From JACVRU01 sp040905885 (lineage in GTDB: Bacteria; Actinomycetota; Thermoleophilia; Gaiellales; Gaiellaceae): DNA of 40,698 nt. The notes beneath the pieces were generated by a model. That model saw nothing but the letters and a program-made list of their open reading frames with translations. It did not search any database and was not told the origin of the DNA. Below are positions 16,555 to 26,541 of the stretch, one piece after another. Position 1 is the first letter of the stretch. The number at the start of each line of letters is the position of its first letter. Made by a program: the position numbers and the translations under genes. Location of the stretch: assembly GCA_040905885.1 (NCBI GenBank), contig JBBDQR010000065.1:1-40698 (forward strand), written 5' to 3'.

Positions 16555-18341
<1,787 letters not shown>

Positions 18342-18345
<4 letters not shown>

Positions 18346-19457
18346 GCGGAGCCCGTCACCTCTACGTGCACCTGCCGTTCTGCGCGCACCGGTGCGGCTA
18401 CTGCGACTTCGTCACGCTCGTCGGCGGCGACCGCGAGCTGCACGCCCGTTACGTCGACGCGCTGCTCGCCGAGCTGGAGCTCGAGCGCGGGCTGCTCGCC
18501 GACGAGCTGGAGACGGTCTTCCTCGGCGGCGGCACGCCGACCTTCACCGCGCCGGCGGAGCTGGCCCGCCTGCTCGCCGCGCTGCCGCCCGCCGCGGAGG
18601 TGACCGTGGAGGCCAATCCGGAGACGGTGACGCCCGAGCTGGCCCGGCTTCTGTCACGAAACGGTGTCAACCGTGTGTCGATGGGCGCGCAGAGCTTCCA
18701 CATGCCCCTTCTGGACGTGCTCGAGCGCCGCGCGGGGCCCGAGGACGTCCGTCGCGCCTTCCACCATCTTCGGGATGCCGGTCTCGAGAACCTTTCGCTC
18801 GACCTGCTCTACGGGATTCCCGGCCAGAGCCCCTCCGACCTGGAGCGCGACCTGGAGGAGGCCCTCGCCCTCGGCCCGGAGCACCTGTCCTGCTACGAGC
18901 TGGAGGCCAAGCCCGGGACGCGCTTCACACATACCCACGGGGATGAGCTCGCCCGCCAGAGCGAGGCGATGGAGGGCTACTTCGAGCGCGTCGTCGCGTT
19001 CCTGACCGCCGCCGGCTACCGCTGGTACGAGACGGCGAACTTCTGCCGCCGCCCGGAGCTCGCGGGAGGTCGCGACCTGCGCGCCTGGCACAACCTCGGC
19101 TACTGGCTCGGCCGCGACTACCTCGGCCTCGGGATCGGCGCCGTCTCGACCGTCGCGGGGCGGCGCTGGCGGAACGCGCCGAAGCTCGCCGCGTATCTGG
19201 CCGCCTCGGCTCGGGGCGAGCGGCCGGCGCGCGAGGTCGAGCCGCTCGACGAGATCGTGCGCGGGCGAGAGCGGCTGCTCCTCGGCCTGCGGCTGGACGA
19301 GCCGGTGCCGCTCGCCGGCGTCGAGTCCGCGCTGGACCCGGCCGCGCTGGCACGGCTCGAGCGGCTCGGCCTCGCCGAGCGGGTCGACGCTGGGCTGACG
19401 CTGACCGAGCGGGGACGGTTCCTCGGCGGGGGCGTGACCGCGGAGCTGCTCGCGTAG
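18342..19457 (+). CDS. hemW: HemW-like radical SAM protein (heme chaperone family)
   Basis: Radical SAM protein of the HemW/HemN-like family. The 4Fe-4S cluster motif is Cys14-x3-Cys18-x2-Cys21 (CAHRCGYC). GGGTPT and VNRVSMGAQSF follow, and the C-terminal HemN_C region begins near LAYWLGRDYLGLG-like sequence. The CxxxCxxC is followed by D rather than the extra Cys of true coproporphyrinogen oxidase HemN, which fits HemW. GTG start overlaps the lepA stop (GTGA). The lepA-hemW-hrcA-dnaJ order is common in Gram-positive bacteria. 371 residues. Confidence 0.93.
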
Positions 19458-19473
19458 GCGCCGCGGCGCCGAC

Positions 19474-19511
19474 TACAATCGAGCTCGACCAGGAAAAAAC
19501 GCCTGCAAACC
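19474..19511 (+). promoter_or_regulatory. Putative hrcA promoter region without CIRCE
   Basis: TACAAT (19474-19479) is a good -10 but no clear -35 lies 16-18 nt upstream. The 32-nt leader contains AGGAAAAAA, a possible weak ribosome-binding site. I looked for the HrcA operator CIRCE (TTAGCACTC, 9 nt, GAGTGCTAA) here and found none, so autoregulation through a classical CIRCE is not supported. Confidence 0.45.
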
Positions 19512-20543
19512 ATGCAGATCGAGCTCACCCAGCGCCAGCGCGACCTCCTCCGCGAGGTGGTCGAGACCTACGTGCGGACCCGGCAACCGGTCGGCTCGAA
19601 GCGGCTGGTCGAGAGCTCTGGCCTCTCGCAGTCGCCGTCCACCGTCCGCTCCGAGCTCGCGACGCTGGAGACGCTCGGCTACCTGACCCATCCGCACACG
19701 TCTGCGGGGCGCGTGCCGACCGAGCGGGGCTACCGGCTCTACGCGGAGGGCGAGCTCGACCGGCTGGAGTCCCGGCCGGAGTCGTTCCCACTCGAGCTGG
19801 CCGGCGCCCGGAGCGAGGTCGAGGATGCCCTGCGCGCGACGACCGAGACGCTGAGCAGTGCCACCCGGCTGCTGGCCCTGGTCTCCGCGCCGCCGCTGGA
19901 GACGGCGACCGTCCGCCACGTCGAGGTGCTGCTGCTCCAGCCGCGCACCGTGATGGTGGTCGTGATCACGTCCGCGGGCGGCGTCAACAAGGCGACCTTC
20001 ACGTTCGACGAGCCGGTCGACCCCGGCCTCGTCGACTGGGCGCGGACGTACCTGGCCGAGCAGGTCTCCGGCCTGCAGCTCGGCATGAGCGCGCTCCGTC
20101 AGCGGCTGGACGACCCGCAGCTCGCGCCCCGCGAGCGCGACTTCCTCCAGGTGCTGCGGCCCGCCTTCACGGACGTCGACCGGCACGACGAGCAGCGCCT
20201 CTTCGTCGGCGGCGCTGCGAGCCTGCTCGGCGAGGCACGGGAGGAGGAGCTCGAGGCCTGCCACCGCCTGCTCGAGGCGCTCGAGGAGCGGGCGACGATG
20301 CTCGGCCTGCTGGGCGCGCCGCTCGAGCCGCGCCGGATCTTCGTCCGCGTCGGCCGCGATCTCGAGCCGGCGCTCCGCGACGTCGCGCTCGTCGGCTCCA
20401 CCTACGGGCTGCTCCACCGCACGCTCGGAGCCGTGAGCCTGCTCGGCCCGGTGCGGATGGACTATGCGACGGCGATCCGCTCGGTCCGCTCGGCGGCGTA
20501 CGAGCTGTCGCGCTTCGTCGAAGAGGTCTACGCCGACAACTAG
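19512..20543 (+). CDS. hrcA: Heat-inducible transcription repressor HrcA
   Basis: Repressor of class-I heat-shock genes that needs GroEL to fold. The N-terminal winged helix (residues about 1-70) has the family pattern YVRTRQPVGSKRL, SPSTVRSELATLE and HTSAGRVPTERGYR. A GAF-like middle and C-terminal segment with the conserved YGLLHRTLGAVSLLGPVRMDY-type stretch follow. 343 residues, standard. It is followed by dnaJ with a 1-nt overlap (TAGTG). dnaK and grpE are not in this window. Confidence 0.95.
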   Translation: MQIELTQRQRDLLREVVETYVRTRQPVGSKRLVESSGLSQSPSTVRSELATLETLGYLTHPHTSAGRVPTERGYRLYAEGELDRLESRPESFPLELAGARSEVEDALRATTETLSSATRLLALVSAPPLETATVRHVEVLLLQPRTVMVVVITSAGGVNKATFTFDEPVDPGLVDWARTYLAEQVSGLQLGMSALRQRLDDPQLAPRERDFLQVLRPAFTDVDRHDEQRLFVGGAASLLGEAREEELEACHRLLEALEERATMLGLLGAPLEPRRIFVRVGRDLEPALRDVALVGSTYGLLHRTLGAVSLLGPVRMDYATAIRSVRSAAYELSRFVEEVYADN

Positions 20544-21658
20544 TGGCGACGACCGAACGCGACTACTACGAGATCCTCGGCCTGCCGCGCTCGGCCTCCG
20601 AGCAGGAGGTCAAGCGCGCGTTCCGGCAGCTCGCGCGCGACCTCCACCCGGACGTCAGCGAGCTTCCCGACGCGGAGGAGCGGTTCCGGCAGGTCGCGGA
20701 GGCGTACGAGGTGCTCTCGAACCCGGAGCGCCGCGAGCTCTACGACCGGCTGGGCCACGCCGGCCTGCGCAGCGGCGGCTTCCAACCGGGCCACTTCGAC
20801 TTCGGGAGCCTCTCCGACATCTTCGCCGCCTTCTTCGGCGACGACCTCTTCGCGGGCGCGCGGGCGCGGAGCGGCCGCGGGGCCGACGTCGCCGCCGAGG
20901 TCGAGATCGAGCTGGCGGAGGCGGCGCGCGGCGAGACCGTCCGCGTCCCCTTCGAGGTGGCGGCCGTCTGCGACCGCTGCGACGGCACCGGGGCCGAGCC
21001 GGGCGCGACGGTCACTACCTGCGACGTCTGCGCCGGGATCGGCCACGTCCAGCACGTCTCCCGCAGCGTCTTCGGCGAGTTCGTGCGCAGCCAGCGCTGC
21101 CCGCGCTGCGACGGGGCCGGCCGCCTCGTCAGCGAGCGCTGCCGGCAGTGCCGCGGCAGCGGCCGGGTCGTCCAGGACCGGATGCTCGACGTCGAGGTGC
21201 CGCCCGGGATCCACGACGGCCAGCGGATCCGCATCTCGGGCGAGGGGCATGCCGGCGCGCTCGGCGGGCGGGCCGGCGACTTCTACGTCCGCGTCCGCGT
21301 GCGGCCCGACCCGCGCTTCGTGCGCGACGGCAGCGACCTGCTCTCGACGGTCGACCTGACGATGACCCAGGCGGCGCTCGGCGTGACGCTGACCCTGCCG
21401 ACGATCGACGGGGAGGAGGAGGTTGAGTTCGGGCCCGGGACGCAGCCCGGCGCGATCGTCGTCCTGCGCGGCAAGGGCATGCCGGTGCTCCAGGGCCGCG
21501 GCCGCGGCGACCACCGCGTGCTCGTCAACGTGCTCGTCCCCGACAGCCTCGACGACGAGCAGCGAAAGCTGCTCGAGGAGTTCCAGCGGCTCGAGCAAGA
21601 GCGCACGTACGGGCGCGACGAGGGCTTCTTCGAGAAGCTCAAGAGCGCCTTCCGCTGA
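20543..21658 (+). CDS. dnaJ: Chaperone DnaJ
   Basis: Hsp40 co-chaperone of DnaK. The J domain has HPD in LHPDVS (about residue 36). A Gly/Phe-rich stretch follows. The zinc domain has four CxxCxGxG repeats (CDRCDGTG, CDVCAGIG, CPRCDGAG, CRQCRGSG) at about 143-215, then the two C-terminal client-binding domains. 371 residues. GTG start overlaps the hrcA stop. Its own stop TGA overlaps a probable CTG start of prmA. Confidence 0.96.
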   Translation: MATTERDYYEILGLPRSASEQEVKRAFRQLARDLHPDVSELPDAEERFRQVAEAYEVLSNPERRELYDRLGHAGLRSGGFQPGHFDFGSLSDIFAAFFGDDLFAGARARSGRGADVAAEVEIELAEAARGETVRVPFEVAAVCDRCDGTGAEPGATVTTCDVCAGIGHVQHVSRSVFGEFVRSQRCPRCDGAGRLVSERCRQCRGSGRVVQDRMLDVEVPPGIHDGQRIRISGEGHAGALGGRAGDFYVRVRVRPDPRFVRDGSDLLSTVDLTMTQAALGVTLTLPTIDGEEEVEFGPGTQPGAIVVLRGKGMPVLQGRGRGDHRVLVNVLVPDSLDDEQRKLLEEFQRLEQERTYGRDEGFFEKLKSAFR

Positions 21659-22401
21659 GACGGGTTGCCGTCACCGTCCCGGCCGAGCGGGCCGAGGAGG
21701 CGCGGGCGGCGATGCTCGAGCTCTTCCCGGAGGGCTTCGAGGAGGTCGAGGCAGGCGACCGGCTCGAGCTCGCCGCGTACACGGACGAAGCGGGCGAGGA
21801 GCGGCTGCGCGCGGCCTTCGGCGCCGTCGCCTCCGCAGAGGCGCCCGAGGACTGGGCCGAGCGGTGGCGGGCGTTCCATCGGGGCGTCCTGGTCGGCACG
21901 CTCTGGGTCGGGCCGCCGTGGGAGGAGCCTCCGGACGACGCGCTCTCGGTCGTGATCGATCCCGGCCGGGCGTTCGGCACGGGCGGGCACGCGACGACGC
22001 GCCTCTGCCTCGAGCTCCTCCAGCTCGTGCCCCGTGGGAGCCTCGTCGACGTCGGCTGCGGCTCCGGAGTGCTCGCGATCGCGGCCGCCAGGCTCGGCTT
22101 CCGCCCGGTCGTCGCGCTCGACAACGAGCCGGCGGCGGTCGAGGCGACGGAGGAGAACGCGCGCCGGAACGGCGTCCGGCTCGAAGCCCGGTTCGCCGAC
22201 GCGCTCGCGGGCCCGCTGCCCGAGACCGACGTCGCCGTCGCGAACATCACCGGCGAGGCGTTGCCCTGGCTGCCGCTCCGTTCGGCGCTGGCGATCACGT
22301 CCGGCTACCTAGCGACCGAGGAGATCGGGCTGCCCGCGTACGCGCATGCCGAGCGGCGCGTGCTCGACGGGTGGGCCGCCGATCTGTTCCGCAGGCACTA
22401 G
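21655..22401 (+). CDS. prmA: Ribosomal protein L11 methyltransferase, probable CTG start
   Basis: SAM-dependent enzyme that trimethylates L11. Motifs are FGTGGHATTRLCLELL, the SAM-binding DVGCGSGVLAIAAARLG and the active-site region VANITGEALPWL. The first ATG is at 21712. However, codons from 21655 encode RRVAVTVPAERAEEARAAML, matching the N-terminal strand of PrmA, and the only start candidate there is CTG at 21655, overlapping the dnaJ stop as CTGA. I therefore place the start at 21655 (248 residues). With 21712 the protein would lack the first strand and helix. Substrate assignment follows the family and dnaJ linkage. Confidence 0.88.
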   Translation: MRRVAVTVPAERAEEARAAMLELFPEGFEEVEAGDRLELAAYTDEAGEERLRAAFGAVASAEAPEDWAERWRAFHRGVLVGTLWVGPPWEEPPDDALSVVIDPGRAFGTGGHATTRLCLELLQLVPRGSLVDVGCGSGVLAIAAARLGFRPVVALDNEPAAVEATEENARRNGVRLEARFADALAGPLPETDVAVANITGEALPWLPLRSALAITSGYLATEEIGLPAYAHAERRVLDGWAADLFRRH

Positions 22402-22413
22402 CATCCCGGGGCT

Positions 22414-23601
22414 ATGGCGACCTTCTCGGTTCGCTTCCTCGGCTGCAAGGTCTCCCACACCGACGCGCAGGCCGTGCGCGAGGCGCTGCTCCGCGACGGG
22501 CACGCGGAGGCGGAGGACGGCGCGGACGTGGCCGTCGTCAACACGTGCTGCGTCACGCACGAGGCCGTGCGCAAGTCGCGACAGGCGGCGAGCCGAGCCG
22601 CGCGGAGCCACCGCCGCGTCTACGTCACCGGCTGCGGCGCCAACCTCGACGACGCTTTCGCCGGCCTCCCGGACAACGTCGTCGTTATCGGCCGCCCCAG
22701 CGAGGAGACGCCGGCGGCGGTCGCCGGCGACGTCGGCGCGATCGGCTGCGTCCAGGCCGACGCCCGGCTCGAGCGGACGCGGGCCTTCGTCAAGATCCAG
22801 GACGGCTGCTCGTTCTCGTGCGCGTTCTGCGTCGTCCCGCTCGTCCGGGGCGCGTCGCGGAGCCGGCGCACCGAGGCGATCCTCGCCGAGATCCGCCGCC
22901 GCGTCGCCCAGGGCCACCGCGAGGTCGTGCTCACGGGGATCAACCTCGGCCTCTTCCGAGACCGCGACGCCGGCGCGCGTCTCCCCGAGCTCGTCCGCGC
23001 CGCGGGCGCCGTGCCCGGCCTCGCCCGGCTGCGGCTCTCCTCGATCGAGGTCAACCATCTCACGCCGGAGCTCGTCGCCGCCCTCCGCGAGACGCCGACC
23101 GTGGGCCGGCACCTGCACGTGCCGCTCCAGTCCGGCGACGACCGCGTCCTGCGGGCGATGGGCCGGCGGTACACCCCCGCCGGCTACCTGCGCAAGCTCG
23201 AGCAGCTCGGCGACTTCCAGCTGACGACCGACGTGATCGTCGGCTTCCCCGGCGAGGACGAGCCCGCCTTCGCGCGCACGCTCGCGACCGTCGAGCGAGC
23301 GGGGATGACGAAGGTGCACGTGTTCCCGTACTCGCCGCGCCCCGGCACGGCGACGGCGCTGGCCGACACCGTGCCGGCGCACGTCAAGCGGGAGCGCAGC
23401 GTCCGGCTGCGGGCCTGGTCGGACGCGGCCTGCCGCGCCCGCTGGCGGGAGAAGCTCGGCCGGGAGGACGTCGTCCTCGTCGACCGGCCCGGCCGCGGCT
23501 ACGGCGCCGACTACTCGCCCTGGCTCGTCGACGCGCCGGTCGGCGAGCTCGTCCGCGTCCGCGGGCGCGCCGTCGTGGAGGAGGGGATCCTCGCCGCATG
23601 A
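22414..23601 (+). CDS. mtaB: tRNA t6A37 methylthiotransferase MtaB
   Basis: Radical SAM methylthiotransferase that converts t6A37 to ms2t6A37 in tRNAs reading ANN codons. The N-terminal UPF0004 domain has cysteines in LGCKVS, NTCCVTHEA and TGCGA. The radical SAM cluster motif is Cys132-x3-Cys136-x2-Cys139 (CSFSCAFC). The C-terminal TRAM-like region is short. 395 residues. MtaB is favoured over MiaB by LGCKVS and the gene context after prmA. TAGCAT at 22399-22404 lies 9 nt before the ATG and could be a -10. Coupled to the HIT gene by ATGA. Confidence 0.92.
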   Translation: MATFSVRFLGCKVSHTDAQAVREALLRDGHAEAEDGADVAVVNTCCVTHEAVRKSRQAASRAARSHRRVYVTGCGANLDDAFAGLPDNVVVIGRPSEETPAAVAGDVGAIGCVQADARLERTRAFVKIQDGCSFSCAFCVVPLVRGASRSRRTEAILAEIRRRVAQGHREVVLTGINLGLFRDRDAGARLPELVRAAGAVPGLARLRLSSIEVNHLTPELVAALRETPTVGRHLHVPLQSGDDRVLRAMGRRYTPAGYLRKLEQLGDFQLTTDVIVGFPGEDEPAFARTLATVERAGMTKVHVFPYSPRPGTATALADTVPAHVKRERSVRLRAWSDAACRARWREKLGREDVVLVDRPGRGYGADYSPWLVDAPVGELVRVRGRAVVEEGILAA

Positions 23602-23927
23602 CCGACGACTGCCTCTTCTGCCGGCTGTACCGCGAGGGCGACCACGTGAACGCGAGCGAGGGCTTCGTCGCGATCAGGGACATCAACCCGCGCGCGCCGG
23701 TGCACCTGCTGGTGATCCCGCAGCGGCACGTCGAGACGTTCAAGGACGTCTCCGCCTTCGCGGAGCACGAGACGAAGGCGATGCTCGACTTCATCGCCGA
23801 GACGGCCGCGAACGAGGGTCTCGACAGCTACCGCGTCGCGGTCAACTGCGGCCCGGACGCGGGCCAGACCGTCTACCACCTCCACTGGCACGTCCTCGGC
23901 GGCGGGCGCCTGGGGCCCGAAGGATGA
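23598..23927 (+). CDS. HIT-family nucleotide hydrolase
   Basis: Hint-type purine nucleoside phosphoramidase. It has the histidine triad HLHWH at residues 94-98 (His94, His96, His98) and an N-terminal zinc-type CLFC (Cys5, Cys8). 109 residues, typical. It overlaps mtaB (ATGA) and is itself overlapped by yqeY (ATGA). The physiological substrate is unknown; adenosine phosphoramidates or aminoacyl-AMP are usual for the family. Confidence 0.94.
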   Translation: MTDDCLFCRLYREGDHVNASEGFVAIRDINPRAPVHLLVIPQRHVETFKDVSAFAEHETKAMLDFIAETAANEGLDSYRVAVNCGPDAGQTVYHLHWHVLGGGRLGPEG

Positions 23928-24367
23928 CGCTGATCGCCGAGATCGAGGCCGAGCTCACCGACGCGATGCGCACCGGCGAGAAGGAGCGGCGCGACACGCT
24001 GCGCCTGATCCTCAACGCGCTCCGCTCCGCCGAGAAGGAGCTCCAGCGGCCGCTGAAGGAGGACGAGGAGCTGCAGGTGCTCCAGCGCGAGCGCAAGCGG
24101 CGGCTGGAGGCCGCGGAGGCGTTCCGCGCCGGCGAGCGCGAGGAGCAGGCGGAGAAGGAGGAGCGGGAGCTCGAGGTGCTCGAGGAGTTCATGCCGGAGC
24201 CGCTCTCGGACGACGAGCTGGAGGAGATCGTCGACGACGTGATCGCCGAGGTCGGCGCGACCGGCATGCCCGACTTCGGCCGCGTGATGGCGGACGTGAT
24301 GCCGCAGGTCGCCGGCCGCGCGGACGGGACGGCCGTGAGCCAGCTCGTCCGCGAGAAGCTGGCCTGA
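23924..24367 (+). CDS. YqeY/GatB-like domain protein
   Basis: 147-residue YqeY-family protein, related to the C-terminal tail domain of the GatB amidotransferase subunit that contacts tRNA. Conserved features are the TLRLILNALRSAEKE opening helix, a long charged coiled segment (residues about 45-90) and the DFGRVMADVMPQVAGRADG motif. The function of stand-alone YqeY is not established. The stop codon TGA (24365-24367) is the first element of a palindromic repeat. ATGA overlap with the HIT gene. Confidence 0.92.
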   Translation: MTLIAEIEAELTDAMRTGEKERRDTLRLILNALRSAEKELQRPLKEDEELQVLQRERKRRLEAAEAFRAGEREEQAEKEERELEVLEEFMPEPLSDDELEEIVDDVIAEVGATGMPDFGRVMADVMPQVAGRADGTAVSQLVREKLA

Positions 24368-24410
24368 TCACCCCGCGAAATGCTCCGCATTTCGCGGGGG
24401 CCCCGAAAGT
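24365..24410 (+). repeat. Palindromic intergenic element, copy 2 (yqeY/phoH)
   Basis: Best-preserved copy: TGATCA, then CCCCGCGAAATGC, loop TCC, GCATTTCGCGGGG (a perfect 13-bp stem), then GGCCCCGAAAGT. The TGA is the yqeY stop. No T-run follows, so termination is not obvious. A leaderless-type phoH promoter lies just downstream. Confidence 0.8.
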
Positions 24411-24425
24411 CGAGGCCCGCCGACC

Positions 24426-24440
24426 TACACTGGCGGCGTG
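24426..24440 (+). promoter_or_regulatory. Leaderless-type promoter core of phoH
   Basis: TACACT (24426-24431), GGCGGC, then the GTG start at 24438. The same TACACTGGCGG core precedes the deoC 5' fragment at 28937, and a close form (TACACTGGGCAGC) precedes intact deoC at 35290. No convincing -35 is visible. Confidence 0.55.
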
Positions 24441-25400
24441 ACCCAGCAGGTCCTGGACATCTCCAACGACGTCGCCGCCGAGCTGGCGGGGATCTCCGAC
24501 GGCGTGCTCGGCGAGCTCCGCGAGCGCCTCGGCTGCACGATCCGCCTCCGCGGCAATCGGCTGACGCTCGAGGGCGAGGAGCGCGAGGTGGCGCAGGCGC
24601 GCGCCGTCGTCGACGAGCTCGTCGAGCTGGTCGAGGGCGGCCACGACGTCGGGCCGTCCACGGTCCAGGCCGTGCTCGGCGCGCTCGACCAGGCGGAGGA
24701 CATCCGCGAGGTCTTCGAGGACGTCGTCTGGCGGCACCGGGGCAAGAAGATCGCGCCGAAGACCGTGACCCAGAAGCAGTACGTGGATGCGATCCGCGCC
24801 GGCACGGTCACGTTCGCGATCGGCCCGGCGGGCACCGGCAAGACCTACCTCGCGATCGCGCTCGCGGTGAAGGCGCTCTCCGAGCGCGAGGTGGGCCGGA
24901 TCATCCTCACGCGTCCCGCGGTTGAGGCGGGCGAGCGGCTGGGCTATCTCCCGGGCGACGTGCTCGCCAAGGTCGACCCGTACATGCGCCCGCTCTTCGA
25001 CGCGCTCTACGACACGATGGACCCGGAGAAGCTGAGCGCGTTCATGGAGCGCGGGACTATCGAGGTCGCGCCGCTCGCGTTCATGCGCGGCCGGACGCTG
25101 AACGACTCGTTCATCATCCTCGACGAGGCGCAGAACACGAGCCCCGAGCAGATGCAGATGTTCCTGACGCGGCTCGGCTTCGGCTCCAAGGTCGTCGTCA
25201 CCGGCGACGTTACGCAGATCGACCTGCCGCGCGAGCAGGCGTCGGGCCTGATCCAGGTGCAGGAGATCCTCTCCGGCATCGACGGGATCGCCTTCGTCCA
25301 GTTCACGCACAAGGACGTCGTCCGGCACAAGCTCGTCCAGCGGATCGTCGAGGCGTACAAGCGGCACGCCGAGCAGACCGGCACGCAGCGGCGCAGGTGA
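24438..25400 (+). CDS. phoH: PhoH-like ATPase
   Basis: Cytoplasmic P-loop ATPase of the PhoH/PhoL family, often next to ybeY and implicated in RNA metabolism and ribosome maturation. An N-terminal KH-like region (about residues 10-70) is followed by the PhoH domain with Walker A GPAGTGKT (129-136), TRPAVEAGERLGYLPGD and Walker B FIILDEAQN. 320 residues. ybeY follows 10 nt after the stop, the standard phoH-ybeY arrangement. Confidence 0.94.
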   Translation: MTQQVLDISNDVAAELAGISDGVLGELRERLGCTIRLRGNRLTLEGEEREVAQARAVVDELVELVEGGHDVGPSTVQAVLGALDQAEDIREVFEDVVWRHRGKKIAPKTVTQKQYVDAIRAGTVTFAIGPAGTGKTYLAIALAVKALSEREVGRIILTRPAVEAGERLGYLPGDVLAKVDPYMRPLFDALYDTMDPEKLSAFMERGTIEVAPLAFMRGRTLNDSFIILDEAQNTSPEQMQMFLTRLGFGSKVVVTGDVTQIDLPREQASGLIQVQEILSGIDGIAFVQFTHKDVVRHKLVQRIVEAYKRHAEQTGTQRRR

Positions 25401-25410
25401 TCCCCCATCC

Positions 25411-25785
25411 ATGATCACAATCGAGGTCGCGAACCGGAGCGGCTCGAAGGTGGACGCGGAGGCCGCGGCGGCGGTCGCGCGGCGGGTGCTCGCCGGGGAG
25501 GGGGTCGAGGCGGGCGAGCTCGGGATCGCGTTCGTCGCCGCCGACGAGAGCCGCGCGCTCAAGCGCGAGCACCTCGGGATCGACGACGCCGCCGACGTCC
25601 TCTCCTTCCCGGTCGACGGCCGCGAGCCGCTTCCCGACGGGCTGCCGCGCCAACTCGGCGACGTCGTCCTCTGCCCCGGCGTGACCGGGCCCGACTGGCA
25701 GGGGCCGCTCGTCCACGGGCTGCTGCACCTGCTCGGCTACGAGCACGGCGAGGAGATGGCGGCGCGCGAGGAGAACTACGCGTGA
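25411..25785 (+). CDS. ybeY: Endoribonuclease YbeY (16S rRNA maturation)
   Basis: Zinc-dependent RNase for 16S 3'-end processing and ribosome quality control. The metal site is HGLLHLLGYEH with His102, His106 and His112. The usual motif has Asp before the last His, whereas Glu is found here. A conserved ADVLSFP motif lies at residues 61-67. 124 residues, at the short end of the family. The stop overlaps the next start (GTGATGG). Confidence 0.93.
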   Translation: MITIEVANRSGSKVDAEAAAAVARRVLAGEGVEAGELGIAFVAADESRALKREHLGIDDAADVLSFPVDGREPLPDGLPRQLGDVVLCPGVTGPDWQGPLVHGLLHLLGYEHGEEMAAREENYA

Positions 25786-26507
25786 TGGCCGCTCCCCGGC
25801 CCGGTCGCCCCCCGACCGTCCTCGACAGCTTCAACTACGCCTTCGAGGGGATCATCCACGTGCTCCGCACGCAGCGGAACATGCGGATCCACTTCCTCGT
25901 CGCGGTCGCGGTGCTCGTCGCCGCGATCGCGATCGGGGTCTCCCGGATCGAGCTGATCGCCCTGATGATCTCGATCGCGTTCGTGCTGATCGCGGAGATG
26001 ATCAACACGGCGATCGAGGGGACGATCGACGTCTCGACGACGTCCTTCGACCCGAACGCGAAGCTCGCCAAGGACATCGCCGCCGGCGCCGTCCTGATCG
26101 CGACCGTGAACGCGATCGTGATCGGCTACCTCGTCTTCTCCGAGGCGATCCAGGACCGCAGCTCGCGGCTGCTCGAGCAGCTCGCCGACGCGCCCGCGAA
26201 GCTGACGCTGATCGCGCTCGTCCTCAGCGTGCTGATCGTCATCTTCACCAAGGCCGTCACGCACCGGGGCACGCCGCTGCGCGGCGGGCTCCCGTCCGGC
26301 CACGCGGCGCTCGCCTTCGCCGGCTGGATGGCGCTGACGCTCTTCGTCGAGCAGCAGCGCTTCCTCGTCTCCTCGATCGGCTTCGTGCTCGCGCTGCTGG
26401 TCGCGCAGACCCGGGTCGAGTCGGGGATCCACTCCGGGCTCGAAGTGCTCTACGGCGCGACCCTGGGCGCGCTCACCACCCTCGTCCTCTTCCAGCTCTT
26501 CGGATGA
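25782..26507 (+). CDS. Diacylglycerol/undecaprenol kinase fused to a PAP2 phosphatase
   Basis: Two membrane enzymes in one 241-residue chain. Residues 1-120 form a DgkA-type small lipid kinase with AEMINTAIEGTID (71-83) and KLAKDIAAGAVL. Residues about 135-241 form a PAP2-type phosphatase with a K...THRG.P segment (157-165), PSGH (171-174) and R211/H217 in TRVESGIHSGL. Kinase and phosphatase could act on the same undecaprenyl or diacylglycerol lipid in opposite directions, recycling lipid carrier for wall synthesis. Start GTG 25782 overlaps the ybeY stop; ATG 25785 is equally possible. Its TGA stop begins palindromic element copy 3. Confidence 0.9.
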   Translation: MMAAPRPGRPPTVLDSFNYAFEGIIHVLRTQRNMRIHFLVAVAVLVAAIAIGVSRIELIALMISIAFVLIAEMINTAIEGTIDVSTTSFDPNAKLAKDIAAGAVLIATVNAIVIGYLVFSEAIQDRSSRLLEQLADAPAKLTLIALVLSVLIVIFTKAVTHRGTPLRGGLPSGHAALAFAGWMALTLFVEQQRFLVSSIGFVLALLVAQTRVESGIHSGLEVLYGATLGALTTLVLFQLFG

Positions 26508-26541
26508 TCACCCCATGGAATGCTGCGCATTGGGCCCCGAA
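26505..26541 (+). repeat. Palindromic intergenic element, copy 3 (dgkA-PAP2/cdd), degenerate
   Basis: TGATCA, CCCCATGGAATGC, loop TGC, GCATT, then GGGCCCCGAAGT. Compared with copy 2, the right arm has lost about five bases (TCGCG), so only the AATGC/GCATT core pairs cleanly. The TGA is the stop of the upstream gene, and the element ends 1-2 nt before the cdd GTG. Confidence 0.7.

Noticed and set aside
26515..26541. Upstream ATG start for cytidine deaminase
   Set aside because: It translates the palindromic element. GTG 26542 gives the normal N-terminus.
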